From Manis javanica (Eukaryota > Chordata > Mammalia > Pholidota > Manidae), in contig NC_133166.1 of the NCBI RefSeq assembly GCF_040802235.1, positions 1,488,001-1,552,000 on the forward strand: a stretch of DNA of 64,000 nt, read 5' to 3'. The position numbers were made by a program, and so were the translations under genes. Shown in pieces: positions 25,078 to 36,685 of this stretch. Each line of letters opens with the position of its first letter. The first letter of the stretch is position 1. Under the pieces are notes generated by a model that worked only from the letters and a program-made list of their open reading frames with translations, did not search any database and was not told the origin of the DNA.

Positions 25078-25135
25078 AGCTGTGAGCCTGGCTGCCATAC
25101 CCAGCTAGCTGTGAGCCTGGCTGCCATACCCAGCT
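25078..25135. repeat. 29-bp perfect tandem duplication
   Basis: Two adjacent copies of a 29-base unit (agctgtgagcctggctgcca...) join at 25106/25107. No difference between the copies was seen, which suggests a recent replication slippage event. Confidence 0.85.
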
Positions 25136-25429
25136 GGGTCAGTTACATTGCCCCCATGCCTCAGTTTCTCATCACCAGGGTATTCAGTGAGGCAGATGGG
25201 GAAGCCAGATTCTGCAGGTGGCATAAGTCCCTGGAACAGGGGGCAGCAGTGATGTGAGTAGAGATATATTCTGGTGGCTTTGATGGCCTTACAGAAGTCA
25301 CGACCTTGCAAAAAATCTCCAGGACCAGCTCAACCTAAGCTGAGACATGGTTAGAAAATCAAATCTTCATGTGGGGCAGATGCTTAGTAAATGTCACTGC
25401 AGGTACCTGCTGGAAGGATGCAGGAGACA

Positions 25430-25655
25430 TGCAGGGAAGAGCCAAGTGTCCCAGCTGAGGACATCCCCCAACCATCCCATCAGCTATTACAGATGCATGA
25501 GCAGGCCTAGGGAAGATCAGCCTGGCTGAGCCCAGACCAGCAAGACCACTCAGCCAACTCCAAGATCCATGTGAAATAATAAATGGTTGCTATTTTAAGC
25601 CACTGAATTTGGACTGATTTGTTACATAGCAATAGTTAGCTGGTACAGGAGCCAT
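25430..25655. mobile_element. Old MLT1-like LTR 3' fragment
   Basis: It ends with the typical MaLR phrases 'aataataaatggttgctattttaagccactgaattt' and 'gcaatagttagctgg'. It lies just past the SERPING1 polyadenylation site. Confidence 0.6.
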
Positions 25656-25716
25656 GGTAGCCCTTGTCCTGTAACACTGATAGGCAAATGAGAGAGGAAA
25701 TCATCGTCTGCCAGGT

Positions 25717-25722
25717 TTTATT
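25717..25722 (-). terminator. AATAAA polyadenylation signal of SERPING1
   Basis: TTTATT on the + strand gives AATAAA on the minus strand about 240 bases after the SERPING1 stop codon. It is the only good hexamer close to the stop. The 3'UTR is therefore about 25.70-25.96 kb. Confidence 0.8.
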
Positions 25723-25963
25723 TGTAGAGTCTGGTGAACATGAACCAGAGAAAGCTGCAAAAAGTGGTTTGGAGAGCCACAGGCAAGGGATGACAAAAGC
25801 AGGTCTCTTCACCAGACCCTGAGGGAGCCCTTCAGGTGGAGGGCAGAGGTCACCTGAGGCAGGGGGCAACCTGGAGCCAAGTCCAGGCAGGTGGCCGCAG
25901 GGCTGTGCTGGGGAGAGCTGAGGCTGAGCAGTGGGGCTCACCTGGGCTGGCCTCCTGCAGATC

Positions 25964-28900
25964 TCAGGCCCTCGGGTCATATACCCGCCCCATGAACACA
26001 GGGAACCTGTGCTGCTGGTCCCAGAGCAGGAAGAGGAAGGGCTGCTGTACTTCAAAGAGCAGCAAATTGCGGGCCACGGAGACAGCTGAGGCTGCGGCTG
26101 CCTCCACACCAGACTCTGTCAGCTCCAGCACGGTCTGGTGCTGCATCGCAGACACCTGCAGGTCTGGGTCCTCCGTCAGCCTGCACAGGTTGAGGTCGTA
26201 AGTGAAGTCAAAGAAGTCTAGGGCATAACCAGAGAGAAACATTGAGTCAAATCGCTGCATGAAAGCCTCAGCTGCTGCAGCCTTCTGTCCTGGATTTCCT
26301 GCCCTGTCCCAAGTGTCAGTACTTTCTTCCTCTTTTTCCCTGGCATGTCAAATTGGTGCAGTTCGCGGGAGCCTCCAACAGTGGGCCCATCTTTACGCCA
26401 ACCACCAATATCTCTGAGGAGGTGAGAGGCTGAGGCCCGACCCCCCAGAAACCCTGAAAAATGATGTCATTGCTTCCTTGTCAACAAGGACCTTGGAAGT
26501 GAGGTAATATATCAGAAAGAGGTGATGTTATCAAATGAGGTCATATACAAGGGTATGATGTCATTTAGTAGGAAGTAAGACCATCTATTAGGATGTCAAC
26601 TTCTGTAACAGAAAATGAAGCAATGTATCCGGATGTGAGGTCAAAGGTCAGGAAGTGAGCCCAGAGGTTAGGAAATAGTGCCTCTATTGCCTCTCCTAAA
26701 CTCAAAAGCCTCCCAGACCCTCTTACCCAGATAGCTTTTTGCACATTTCACTGGTTGGCTGAGTGTTATGCAATGTCTCTGTTACCTTCCCAGAGTTTCT
26801 GTCACAGTGAACCATAGTGGAAACAGTCAAGGGAGACCTGGGTTTGTGTTCTGGCTCACGTCTATCTAACTAGCTCACAGGATGTTAGATAAGTCATGTA
26901 AACCATCTGAGTCTCAATTTCCTCAACGATCCAATGGGATAACAGCACCTGCTCCTCTGCCTCACAGGATTGAGAGACAACCTCAGACCATGGATGCAAA
27001 AAACATGCTAGGGTGCAAAGTGGATTTTAGGGACACCCCCCTCCTTAGCTTTTTGCTTGGATGGCCTAGGAGCAACCCCAAGCTTCTGGGCTTACCTAGT
27101 TTCTCCATGATTGCCAGCAAGTCCTGGTTGCTCTTCACCTTGATGCGGGGCATCGTCAGGAGAGTGGGCTGGAACTTGGCCAACTCCAGCTTCTTCATGA
27201 TGGCCTTGAAGACGGTGGGGTCAAGAGCCTGCTCCATGTCTTCCAGGCTCTGTTTTACGGTCTGGGGCATCAGGATCACCAAGCTCAGGTTGTGGGAAAG
27301 CTGCAGCTGTCCCACCTGGAGAACAGGAGATGCACCTTCTCAGCCTTCCTACGTTCGCCCTCTCCTGACTCCCACCCTCCGTGTCCTAGGGCTTATCTTC
27401 AGTCCACTGCATTAGCCTGTACTATTTCAATAAGCAGTAGCCAGGCATAGGCTCCCAGGCTTTGCCATCCACTGGGGATGCCAATGGGGTGAATAGTGCT
27501 TGCCCAAGCCTGTGCTGGTGAGATCTGGAGGAATGAGCACGAGTTTCTGATCACATGGGTCAAGGACCACACCCCAACTACGACTGACTGGTATGTGAAA
27601 AGGGGTAGGAGACTTGATCTTGGAGCCCTGTTCCCTTTCTCTCAAGTGTGTTATGAATAAAGTATATGCATACTTTACATGCATAACGTACCACCAGTTA
27701 TCAGGTCAGTCCTTGTAAAGACTTTTGGTGGCTCTTTGCCATCTATGAGATTAAGTATAAATCTTAGTGTGGTATTCAAGATTGTACACAAGCTGATCCT
27801 AGCCTACCCTTCCAGTTTGTCATTAGAAGGAACTCTACATGGCGGCCAGACAAAAGTATGAGACAACTGCAGGACTCACGGGTCTAGTATAGGGGTGCAT
27901 TTGATCCCAGTAGGCATTTGGCAGTGACTAGAGACATTTTGATTGTCACAAGCTGGAAGGGTGGGGGGCCCACAGTTCGACTGGCATCTAGCAGTTTAGA
28001 AGGCAGGGATGACAGCAGCCCTACACAATGCCCAGAACAGTGCTCCATAACAAAAACTTATCTGACCCAAATGTCAACAGTGGCAAGGCTGAAATAGGAT
28101 ATAAAAGACTACCATTAAAATGGCACTACGGTTGAGACTGAAAGAGGGACAAGAATTTGGAATACAGAATTCAGCTGCGATAAAAAAATTAACTGAAATG
28201 GATCAGTTGTTAGAATGTGAAAACATGGCCTCAGAAGAAGCAGGCTATCAAACATAGAGTGCGGACATAGGATCCCTGCTGACGTAGGCCCCTAAAAGGC
28301 TCTCCTTGTCTCTGACCAAAAGATTATCATGTGGTAGTTCTTGAATTTTCAAGCCAGAACCTCAGCATACCTGAGTTGGTAAATCTAACCCCCAAAGTCG
28401 GGTAAATACTTTTAATTCCCAGGAATATTTAGACTTTAGAATGGGAATGACAAAGTAAACCAAACCCACAGTGTTAACACCAGGTGATACATTCAAGAGA
28501 ATCTGTGTGTTTGTTATTTAAAATAGCATTTATAATCTTTAAGAGCATTAGACATACTTTTAAGCAAAAAGATACAGGACAATTTCACTAAGTTTGAGAA
28601 TGATGTTGAGATGTTGACTGAAAATTGATTTTACTCTCCAAATTTAATTTTCAATTCACAGTAGGCTTTAGGTACTTGGAAGACATGGCCAAGCAGGGTT
28701 GTAACTCTACCCTTGATATGCTTAAAAAGAAAATCAAGTGTATAATATTTATAAAGTATATTTATAAAGCCAAGTATACCCATAAGCTTGAAATGCTTAT
28801 GGAAATATTAATAAACCATGTCTGTAAATGGAATGAACAAGTGGTTTAAAGGAGTTTGAACTGTTCAACATGGCTTCAAGAACAAATGAAAATTAGTGTT

Positions 28901-31900
28901 TTTATATAAATATATAATATATAATAAAATTATATGTAAAAATTATATAAATAAAAATATATTACATTATTTAAGTAATGTAGCACATTCAGCTTATATG
29001 AAAAGGTTTAAGACTTTGATTTTGATTTTGTGACATTAATACATTAAATCAAATATTTGTTTAAAACCCAAGGAACTGTAAATAGTATTCTTTATGCACA
29101 AAACTACTACTCTTTTGGTATTAAAAAAAAACCTCACATACTCTGAGTTAGTATGGACATGCCATAATATTCATGCTTCTCTGCCTTTACATGCAATTCT
29201 TATTTGGTTTAATAGTTATGCATTAGATAGGGATGGATGAAAGGGTAGAAAAGTGCATGAATGGTTAACAGTGGCCGAAAGTCACCTCTTCCATGAAGCC
29301 TTCCTAGCCACTCATACCAAGTGAGTTGCTCCCTTTAGCACCTTCCATTGAACACATTCATTTATCCAACAAACATAATGAGTACTTATTATATTTTACT
29401 GCATTATATTGCACTAGTCAAGGCCCCGGGTATGTTGCAGGCAACATGACAGATACAGTCTCTGTTCTCAAAGAGAGAGACTGTATCTCAGGATGATAGA
29501 TAATGTGTAATAAAATAAGCACATAAACAACATAATTTCTGATAGTGATAGTACCATGAATATAATAAAACAGGGCCATGTTCCAGGTGGAGGAAGGGGC
29601 TACTCTAGGGAGGGGGAAGTCTCCACCAAGGTGACCTCTGAGTTGACACCTGGATGAGCAGAAGGAACAAGTTATGTGCAAATGTGAGTGAAGAAGGTTC
29701 CAGGCAGATGAAAAAGCTAAGGAAAGCCCTCAAGGTGGAGACAAGCCTAGCATGTTCCAGAACAGATCCTGAACTTCTTCATCTGGCATTAAGTCATTGG
29801 GTGTCTCCTATTGTTTTCTATCTCATAGGTCTGTGTCTTGCTGTCCTAAGGCAGATATAGCCGGTCATTGGGCATGAGATGGCTTTACTCGCTAGAATCC
29901 CCTGGGCTCCATATTCTTTCTTCCCTCCTGCCCTATCCATTGAAATTATACTGTTCACTTTCTGCTAAGGAACTTAAGCCATTTAACACATGCACTTACC
30001 ACCATATTTATGCACACATGGCTAGCCCTACACTTGTGAACATACACATATACATGCTTTCCACAGGTACACACACATACACAGACCTTACTAAGCCACC
30101 AGGGTCTCCTGGTGGGCTGACTGGAAGGAGAAACAGATGCACAAAATAGGAACATGACTTACTTTTTGTCATTCGATGCAGGAGAGATGAATGAAGAACC
30201 TTTAGAATCCTGCTTCCCAGCCTAAAATATACAGTGCCTGCCCCAGGCCAAGGCTGGAGAGGGGAAAAGGAGAAAAGATAGGGTGGAAATACAGATAGAA
30301 GGAGTACAGATGAATTAGTAAGGGGGGAACCCCAAATCGATGGGGCTGTAGCAGAAAAGAAATCAGGACACGCAAGAGACTCTGAGACAGGAGTGGGAAG
30401 GGCCAAGAGCTCACCTTGGCCTTCAAAGTCGAGTCAGTAAAATGGGCCACAGGGTACTTCTTGCTATTCATCATGTGCACTTTTATCACAGAGGACTTTA
30501 AGTGAAAGAGCTCCAACCGGGTTTTTTGGTGTTTAAAGGCTGTCTTCCACTTGGCTAGAGGGAGGAGAGTGGGAGGTTACTCTAAGGCAGGTGGAAAGAG
30601 GGTGAAGAAGACCTAAAAGCCCTGTGAGTAAGGGAAGGGACGGGCACAATGGGGTCCAGCTGTGGAAGTTGGGGATGGCTGGGCTTTGAAGCCAGGAGGG
30701 GAGGAAAGACTCAGGAAGGGAAGACCCCTTACCACTCAGGTAGATAGCATTGAGGAGGACGAGGCGAGTGTCGGATGGCAGGCTGTCTAGCAGCTGGGTG
30801 ATCTTGTGGTGGGTCTTCTCTGCCACCCAGGTGTTGATGAGCTCCAGGTTGACATTACTATCATTTCCCAGGACTCTGGGGATGCCGCCGTACAGGCTCT
30901 GAGAGGCATTCACAAAGGCGTCCCTTATGGCCAAGTCTGCAGGCAGGGGCCAGGTCAAGAGAGGGTGGTTTGAGCCCCAGAACTCCCTCTCCCCTGCCAA
31001 GGGAAGGCTTTGAGAGGGGGTGTTTCCCATCACTTTTTGCTCACTGCAACAAACACAGCAGATTGGAACTGGGGTCTAGCCCGCTCCTCTTACAGATGTG
31101 GCAAATGAGGCCCAAAGAAGGCAAACCCTAAATGACAGCAGAACTCATCCTGGGCCCTTGCTGTAGCTACTTGCCATGTGACCATGGCTTAGCAAGACAA
31201 GTCTTTGAGACATCATGAATTTCCAGTGGCCTGTATTTTCCCTCTTTTCTCCCCAGATTCAGTAGGGAACAGACTCTGACTCCCAGCCTCAATGGAAGTT
31301 TGGGACAAGATTTCCTGGTCTTTCCTCTCCAAAGCCCAAGTCCACTAAAGAAAATAGTGTTAGAAAGAGAAAAATTTTCCTGGACAAATCAGATAATATT
31401 AAAGACAGGTATGTTTTCCACCTAGCAAAACAGAGGATAAAGTTGATTTATAGCAAGTAAGTAAACGCAGTATTTCTTGAACACCTCTGAACCATATTTT
31501 TCCATCTCTAAAAAGGTTTTTTGAAAAAATAATGGGGTGATAGGGGAGTTTTCTTTCTTTTGCTTCTCTGTATTTCCTCAGTTTTCTACAGTGAATATTG
31601 CTTTTAAGTATAAAAAAAAAAAGACAAGAAAAAAAAATATTCCCTTTACTAAAAGGAGTGGGGGTGAGATCAGATGAGATCTGTAGTTTTCAAAGCTTTT
31701 TCAGCAGCAGAACTGTTTTCAAATAAAGTCATGTCTGAAGCCCACAACATGAAAGGTCTCCAGCTGAGGCCAGGTGGAGCTCAGAGCCCAGCTGACTCCT
31801 GCTGCTGTCCCAGGAGTGGTACCCACTCCTCACCCTGCCTCCGTGGTGGCCCACTGCCCCCCTGAATCCTGAGTGGCTCTGCAGAACCTTAGAGCTCCGG

Positions 31901-34900
31901 GCAACAAAATCTGAAAATTGGGATCATTCTGGACACTTATTGCTTATTACCTACTTAAAAATGTAACACGTGTAAATGACCACAAATTCGTGTAACACAA
32001 AAGTACAAAGAATCAGAGTCCCAAGCCTCCCCAACCCAGATTAACAACTATTTTTTGTTTATTTCATTATGTCTAGAGCTCTCTAACCCTGTCTATTAAT
32101 GAATGTAGAGGACATTCTTGGTCTACCCCGAGCTGATGAATACAAAGGACTTGCCCAAGGTCTCACCAGGGGAACCATTCAGGCCCTGGAGCCACCTGAC
32201 CATGCTGGTGAGACCTCACAGCTGTGCACTCCGTCCCCGATGTTCTGGCTCTAACATTCCTTCTGACCACTTTCTCCCCAGGGCAAGGTCCCCCTCACAG
32301 TCCTCAGAACCCTACTCAGCAGCTGCTGCCGCTCCGCAGGCACTCACCGGGGCTGTGGAAGATCTGAGAGACCGAGGTGAAGCCTTTGGACGAGAAGGCC
32401 TTCAGGGCCTGGTGGACACAGGCAAAGTCCTCGGGGTAGGACAGGACGCTCTCCAGGTTCTTCCTGGTGTTGTCTCCAGCCCCTACAGCAAAGGGCAGGT
32501 ATCATCAGAGCCAGAATTGATGTTTTGGAAGACAATACATGTCAGAAAGAAAGGGGTGGGGGAATTATGAATAATCCCAGCTAGGCTTTTCCAGAGCTTT
32601 GAACACCTTCCTTCCCCACTTTTCTAATTTATGTTAATCTCACTTGTCCTATAAAGCCTGGTCCAATCACGGCCTGTCCCACATTAACTGTTCTTTTGTT
32701 GGTTTGGGTTTACAGAAGTTCACCCTATTGTCAGAGACACTAGGTCACTGTTAAGAGGAGACATCAGAAAATAATAGAATAGGAAAGATATTCAATACTC
32801 TTTCCATTATCCAGGATTTACACTTTTATTGTACCTATCTTCTATGCAGCACTAGAGCATTTATTTGGTTCCAGGCATCAAAAGTCTTCCTCCCATATTA
32901 CCTCATTGAATCTTCACACCAACATTTTCACATAAGGAAATTTACTATTCCCAATATACAGATAAGGAAGTTTAAGAGATTAGGTAATCTACTCAATTTA
33001 AAATCACAGAGTTAGTAAATAGAGGACAGAGACAGGATTCAAGCCATATCTTTTGGGCAGTAAAGAAATTAACCAAAACCAATCAATAGAAATGTGCCTC
33101 CAAAAGGGACATGGGGCAATGTCTGGAGACATTTAGATGATCATAACTGGGATGGGTGCTGTTAGCATCTAGTGGGTGGAGGCCAGGGGTGTTAGGATTC
33201 TGGGACCCCAGATGAAAGTTCTCATATGCTGACTCTATTATCTCTAGTAACCTTCCTGCAATTTCCCCTTGGAGTGAAAAATTGTTTCTAACAACTTGTC
33301 TGTGTCATTCTTATGCTAATTACCCCAGGGGACTTGACAATAATCCCTCAGGAAGACAGAGGGGTTAACATTTTTTGACCTCCCACCAAGTCAGGCACTG
33401 GGCTGTCTGCTTAATTTTTTGGGTAAATATATCTTAACCATCACTGGGTTTTAAAAGCAATAATGCCTATTAAGTCACTGTTAAATGAAGGACTAAATGA
33501 AAGTACACACATGAAAAGATTCACCCCCTGCCCTGCAAATGTAGTCCCTTTTTCCAGCTTCCTTCTGAGGCAAGGCTTGGTATGGGTTGGGGACCTTCAT
33601 GGGAGTGCCCAACATACAACCTGGGAAGAACTCAGGCTCTTACCAAGCAGGACCTGCGTGAGGAGGCTGGCGATGCTGAATGGGGAAAACGCCATGTTGG
33701 TCTCAGCCTTCTTCATCTGGGAGAAGGCGTGGTAGAGCTTCACAGAGAAATCCATCAGAGCCTCCCCCAGCTGGGCCTCTGCCACCTGACTCTCCAAGTC
33801 AGAGCAGGAGGTGACGGGTCCTGGGCATAAGGGCTCAGTAGTGGGCTGGGTGGTTGGCTGGCTGGACTGAGTCGTGGGCTGCGTGGATTCAAGAGTGGAA
33901 TTGGCTATTATGGTTGAGTTAATTTCCAGCAAGGTGGGAGAGTCCACGGTGCTTTGAACAGATAGATTCTTGGGTTTATCTCCCTCTGAGACGCTCTCTT
34001 TGCCTTCCTCTTGGAAGCGCTCTGGATGTGTGGAGCTGTGGTTGGTACCATGCAGCTCTGAGGAGGAGGCTCCATCCTGTGGGTCAAGAAACCGAGTTTC
34101 ATTTTTCTAACTGTGACCACAGTCCCCTCAAACACTCAAAGCAGGAAGAGAATGTGGGGATGTGGAAAATAATTCCTGGGGAAGGCTGGTGGGTGAGGGG
34201 TCTGCCCTGGAGCGAAGACCACTAACTCCCTCAGAGAGCGGTGCAGGCGTGGGATGGGGGCAGGTTATTCCCTTCAGATGGGGAGGAGGCAGGAACTCTA
34301 ACCTCTGAGCAATTACTGCTCTATAGGAAGCTGTTCCCTAGACTTGGGAGCTGAGTATCAACTGCCATTAATCTATGTTACCTGTGGTTTTTCAAATTAT
34401 GGGTTGCAACCCATCAGTGGGTATTGAAATCAACCAGCATTCCAGAAGAAAGGAAGAAAAGAAGGAAGGAAGGGAAAAAGAAAGGGGGAGGGTGGGAGGA
34501 GGGGAAGGGAGGGGAGAATGGAAGGAGGAAGAAAGGAGAAAGGAAAGAGGGGAGGAAGAAATAACACAGGGCAGGGGCTCTCAGTCAGCCGACTTTGAGG
34601 CCCAGCGGACATTTGGGAATGTCGGAGGCATTTTTGGTTATCATAAGAAAGGGAAAGGAATGGGGGTGGGGGCAGAGGTGCTACTGGGCATCTACTGGGT
34701 GGAGGCCATGGATACATCCCAGGATGCACAGGCCAGCCCCTCATAGCAGTGGATAATCCAGCCCCCTGTCCATGGCTCCTGGGGTGAGAAAGCTTGTATT
34801 ATCCTATTGCACTGATACAAAGAAACGAATGCTGAGACATGTGAAGTGACTAACCCAGGGTCTCACAGAAGCCGGAGAAAAAACGAAGCCAAACCTGGGT

Positions 34901-35428
34901 CTCTGCTTCCAGACCCCTTGCTCTTACCCCATCACCAGCTGCATCTCAGAGGGCACCGCCAATGCCACCTTCCACACACACAGGTGCCAGGGTAAGCATC
35001 CACCTTCTCCTGGGCTGTCAGTCAGCCCCGACCTCCCAGACCTCTGGGGCCTCTCCTGCTGAGGTGCCACCCAGACCCAGGTGTGTCTGCCGCCACCCCT
35101 CCCGCCTCCGCCGGCCCCACGCGGGGGTGCCGCGTCTCGGCAGCCAAGCCCCCAGGGCACAGCTCAGGTTTCCACACAGCCCCCGGCTTTGGTACCACAA
35201 AGCGCTGTCTCTGTGCTGCCTGCTCTGACCCTTCTGCTTTATTCTCCACTTTGTCGGGGCAGGCGGCTCGCAGCAGAGGTCGCGATGGCTGGTGCCAGGA
35301 GGCGCTCGCCTGGTTCTCTGGGCCTCGAAGGGTTAACCCTCAGCCTCCCCTTCCCGCGAAGGGGCACTCACCCCAGCCAGCAGCAGCAGCAGCAGGAGGA
35401 GGGCCAGCGGGGTGAGCCTGGAGGCCAT
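25964..35428 (-). CDS. SERPING1: SERPING1, plasma C1 inhibitor (serpin G1)
   Basis: There are seven coding exons, listed in transcript order: 35428-35372, 34076-33644, 32482-32348, 30936-30733, 30554-30415, 27315-27096 and 26217-25964. All junctions are GT-AG with consistent phases, giving 480 residues (human has 500). C1 inhibitor is a secreted suicide inhibitor of C1r, C1s, MASPs, plasma kallikrein and factor XIIa. Residues 1-19 plus the start of the next exon form a Leu-rich signal peptide. A mucin-like, glycosylated tail follows (N-X-S/T at about 31, 56, 72 and 78, then short PTTQ/PTTE repeats). The serpin domain starts at about residue 102. The two disulfides expected for the family, C103-C408 and C110-C185, have all four cysteines. 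The hinge reads [10 protein letters not shown], and P1 is Arg446 (26069-26071), as needed for Arg-specific proteases. P1' is Asn447, where human has Thr. The shorter tail explains the 20-residue difference. No frameshift or stop was seen. Confidence 0.97.
26362..26421 (+). other. Exon-like 60-base open segment inside SERPING1 intron 7 (antisense)
   Basis: A pyrimidine-rich tract ending in tgcag precedes 60 bases (20 codons) with balanced codon use, followed by a gtgaga donor. It would read [10 protein letters not shown] then [10 protein letters not shown]. No partner exons were found and I do not recognise the peptide. It could be a retrocopy crumb or coincidence. Confidence 0.15.
27885..28095. 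mobile_element. MER5A-like hAT element (SERPING1 intron 6)
   Basis: It shows the MER5A phrases in order (gcatttggcagtg... gagacattttgattgtcac... ggcatctagcag... cagcaggg-type, cccaaatgtcaacagtggc). It is a short nonautonomous DNA transposon and is non-coding. Confidence 0.75.
33085..33205. mobile_element. MER5-like hAT fragment (SERPING1 intron 3)
   Basis: A partial copy of the same family as at 27.9 kb, seen in 'gcaatgtctggagacattt' and 'gcatctagtgggtggaggcc'. Confidence 0.7.
34440..34565. repeat. Purine-rich (GGAAG/GGGGA)n tract
   Basis: About 125 bases are almost free of pyrimidines on the + strand, within SERPING1 intron 2. It produces low-complexity Arg/Glu/Lys open frames that are not genes. 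Confidence 0.85.
34575..34770. mobile_element. MER5A-like hAT element (SERPING1 intron 2)
   Basis: The third member of this family in the gene, with 'ggacatttgggaatgtc... ggcatttttggttatc... tgctactgggcatctactgggtggaggcc... aggccagcccc'. It is close to full length. Confidence 0.75.
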
Positions 35429-35452
35429 CGGGGCGGCGTCGTCAGCCAGGAC
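35372..35452 (-). other. SERPING1: SERPING1 exon 2 (end of 5'UTR, start codon, signal peptide)
   Basis: The acceptor at 35453 is followed by 24 noncoding bases and the ATG at 35426-35428. The coding part, MASRLTPLA then a run of Leu, ends in GGG before the gtgagt donor. The phase-0 junction and the 5'UTR wording match the human exon as I recall it. Confidence 0.8.
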
Positions 35453-35900
35453 CTGCGGAGCAGCCAGCGTCGGGGCCAGGCCGGCCCGGTGCCCCGCCCC
35501 CATTCCGTTCCCGGCCGAGCCCCTCGCAGGCAGTTCCCTCCTCCTCCCTCGCGGGCCACCTTCTCCCGGGCTCCTCCCTCTGTTTGTTTTCCCCGAACCG
35601 CTGCTCCTTCCCGGCACCGGCTGGCCCTTCTTCTCCCCCCAGGCCCGGGTCTCTGTCCATCTGTTCCATCCCGGGGTCCTGCTTCAGCCAGACAATGAGG
35701 CCAGAGGCAGGGGGAGGCGGGGAGGTCAGGGTGGGCTGGGGACAGCAGTCCTGGGGGCGGGTGCCGGGGAGGGGAGCCAGAGGTCCTCTGGGGGCGCAAG
35801 CCTACAGAGACTGCGGAGAGGAAAGGGGGCCGGGAACTGGGGAGGGAAAGGAGAGAAGCCCCCACACCTCGGGCCTCGTTCCCCCAACTCAGCACCAAAC

Positions 35901-35963
35901 CTGCTCCAAACTCCTGGTCGCTGGGCAGCTTCAGTGCAGACTGAGGGGAGAGTCCCACAGGGT
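35901..35963 (-). other. SERPING1: SERPING1 noncoding exon 1 (approximate 5' end)
   Basis: The minus strand here reads like the human C1 inhibitor 5'UTR (agtctgcactgaagctgcc..., accaggagtttggag) and ends at a gtttgg donor at 35900. The start at about 35963 is estimated from the spacing to the CCAAT box, not observed. Confidence 0.6.
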
Positions 35964-35964
35964 C

Positions 35965-36062
35965 AGGGAGGGTGGGGTGTGCGTGGGGCGGGTGGCGGGG
36001 GTGGGGGGGGTCGGTCTTAGCTATTGGCTGGCCCAGGACACTGCCCTGTTACAAATTAAGGA
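35965..36062 (-). promoter_or_regulatory. SERPING1: SERPING1 core promoter: Pu-Py tract, CCAAT box, HNF-1-like site
   Basis: There is no TATA box. Read on the minus strand from upstream, the elements are an HNF-1-like site (GTTA..AATTAA on the + strand, 36048-36060), a CCAAT box (ATTGG on +, 36023-36027), and a polypyrimidine strand opposite a G-run (about 35967-36011). This matches the published human C1 inhibitor promoter as I recall it: an HNF-1 site near -90, a CAAT box near -60 and a polypurine-polypyrimidine tract nearer the start. Such a promoter supports liver expression and interferon-responsive transcription, although the interferon elements themselves were not located. Confidence 0.65.
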
Positions 36063-36573
36063 TGATTGATCGCTGGTGTGAGTTCCCGTAAACCCGGATG
36101 GGACGGACCACTTGGTCCGGCTTTGTGGGCCGGGCCAGGGATTCAGCCCAGTGCCGCTTGGGATTCGGAGGTGGGGAAGCTGGGGTGCAGCGTTCGGCTT
36201 TGCTCAACCAAGCCCCTTAGTCCACCTTCAAGGGTCATGACAAAAACAGTTTACAGGCAACCAACTTTTCGGGAACTGCTCATCTCAGTGGATCCTTAAT
36301 GGAACCCTCTGAAAATAGGCTTCATCGTGCCCATTTGCTAGTTAAGAAACTGAGCCCCAGAGCAGTTGGAATGTCCGGCCTATGCGCACCCTCGCTGGGA
36401 GAATGCCTGGACTCGACCTAACTCCCTCTGGGCCCTGACCTAGCTCCTGCACCCTCTCTGCTCTGTGTGTTGTTTCTCCTCTTGAAAGAGTGGAATCACT
36501 GGTTTCTCCTGTAAAACACACAAGGAATCCGAGGCATCCAGCCAGGCAAGCATTCGCCTTATGTAAAAATCTG

Positions 36574-36685
36574 AAAGTTGGGGTGTATCTTGGGCTGGTG
36601 GGGGCAGTAGCCTGGGGATGAACAGGAGGAAAGCTGGGGTGTATCTTGGGCTGGTGGGGGCAGTAGCCTGGGGATGAACAGGAGC
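36574..36685. repeat. Tandem duplication, 2 x 56 bp
   Basis: Units 36574-36629 and 36630-36685 are near-identical (one T/C difference seen). They lie upstream of SERPING1 in unique DNA. Frames crossing them repeat the same peptide and are not genes. Confidence 0.85.

Noticed and set aside
28860-29060. AT-rich block considered as an origin or matrix-attachment site
   Set aside because: AT-richness alone inside SERPING1 intron 6 does not support a function.
34375-34746. 123-codon Arg/Glu/Lys-rich frame
   Set aside because: It is translated purine-rich simple repeat plus a MER5A copy inside SERPING1 intron 2.
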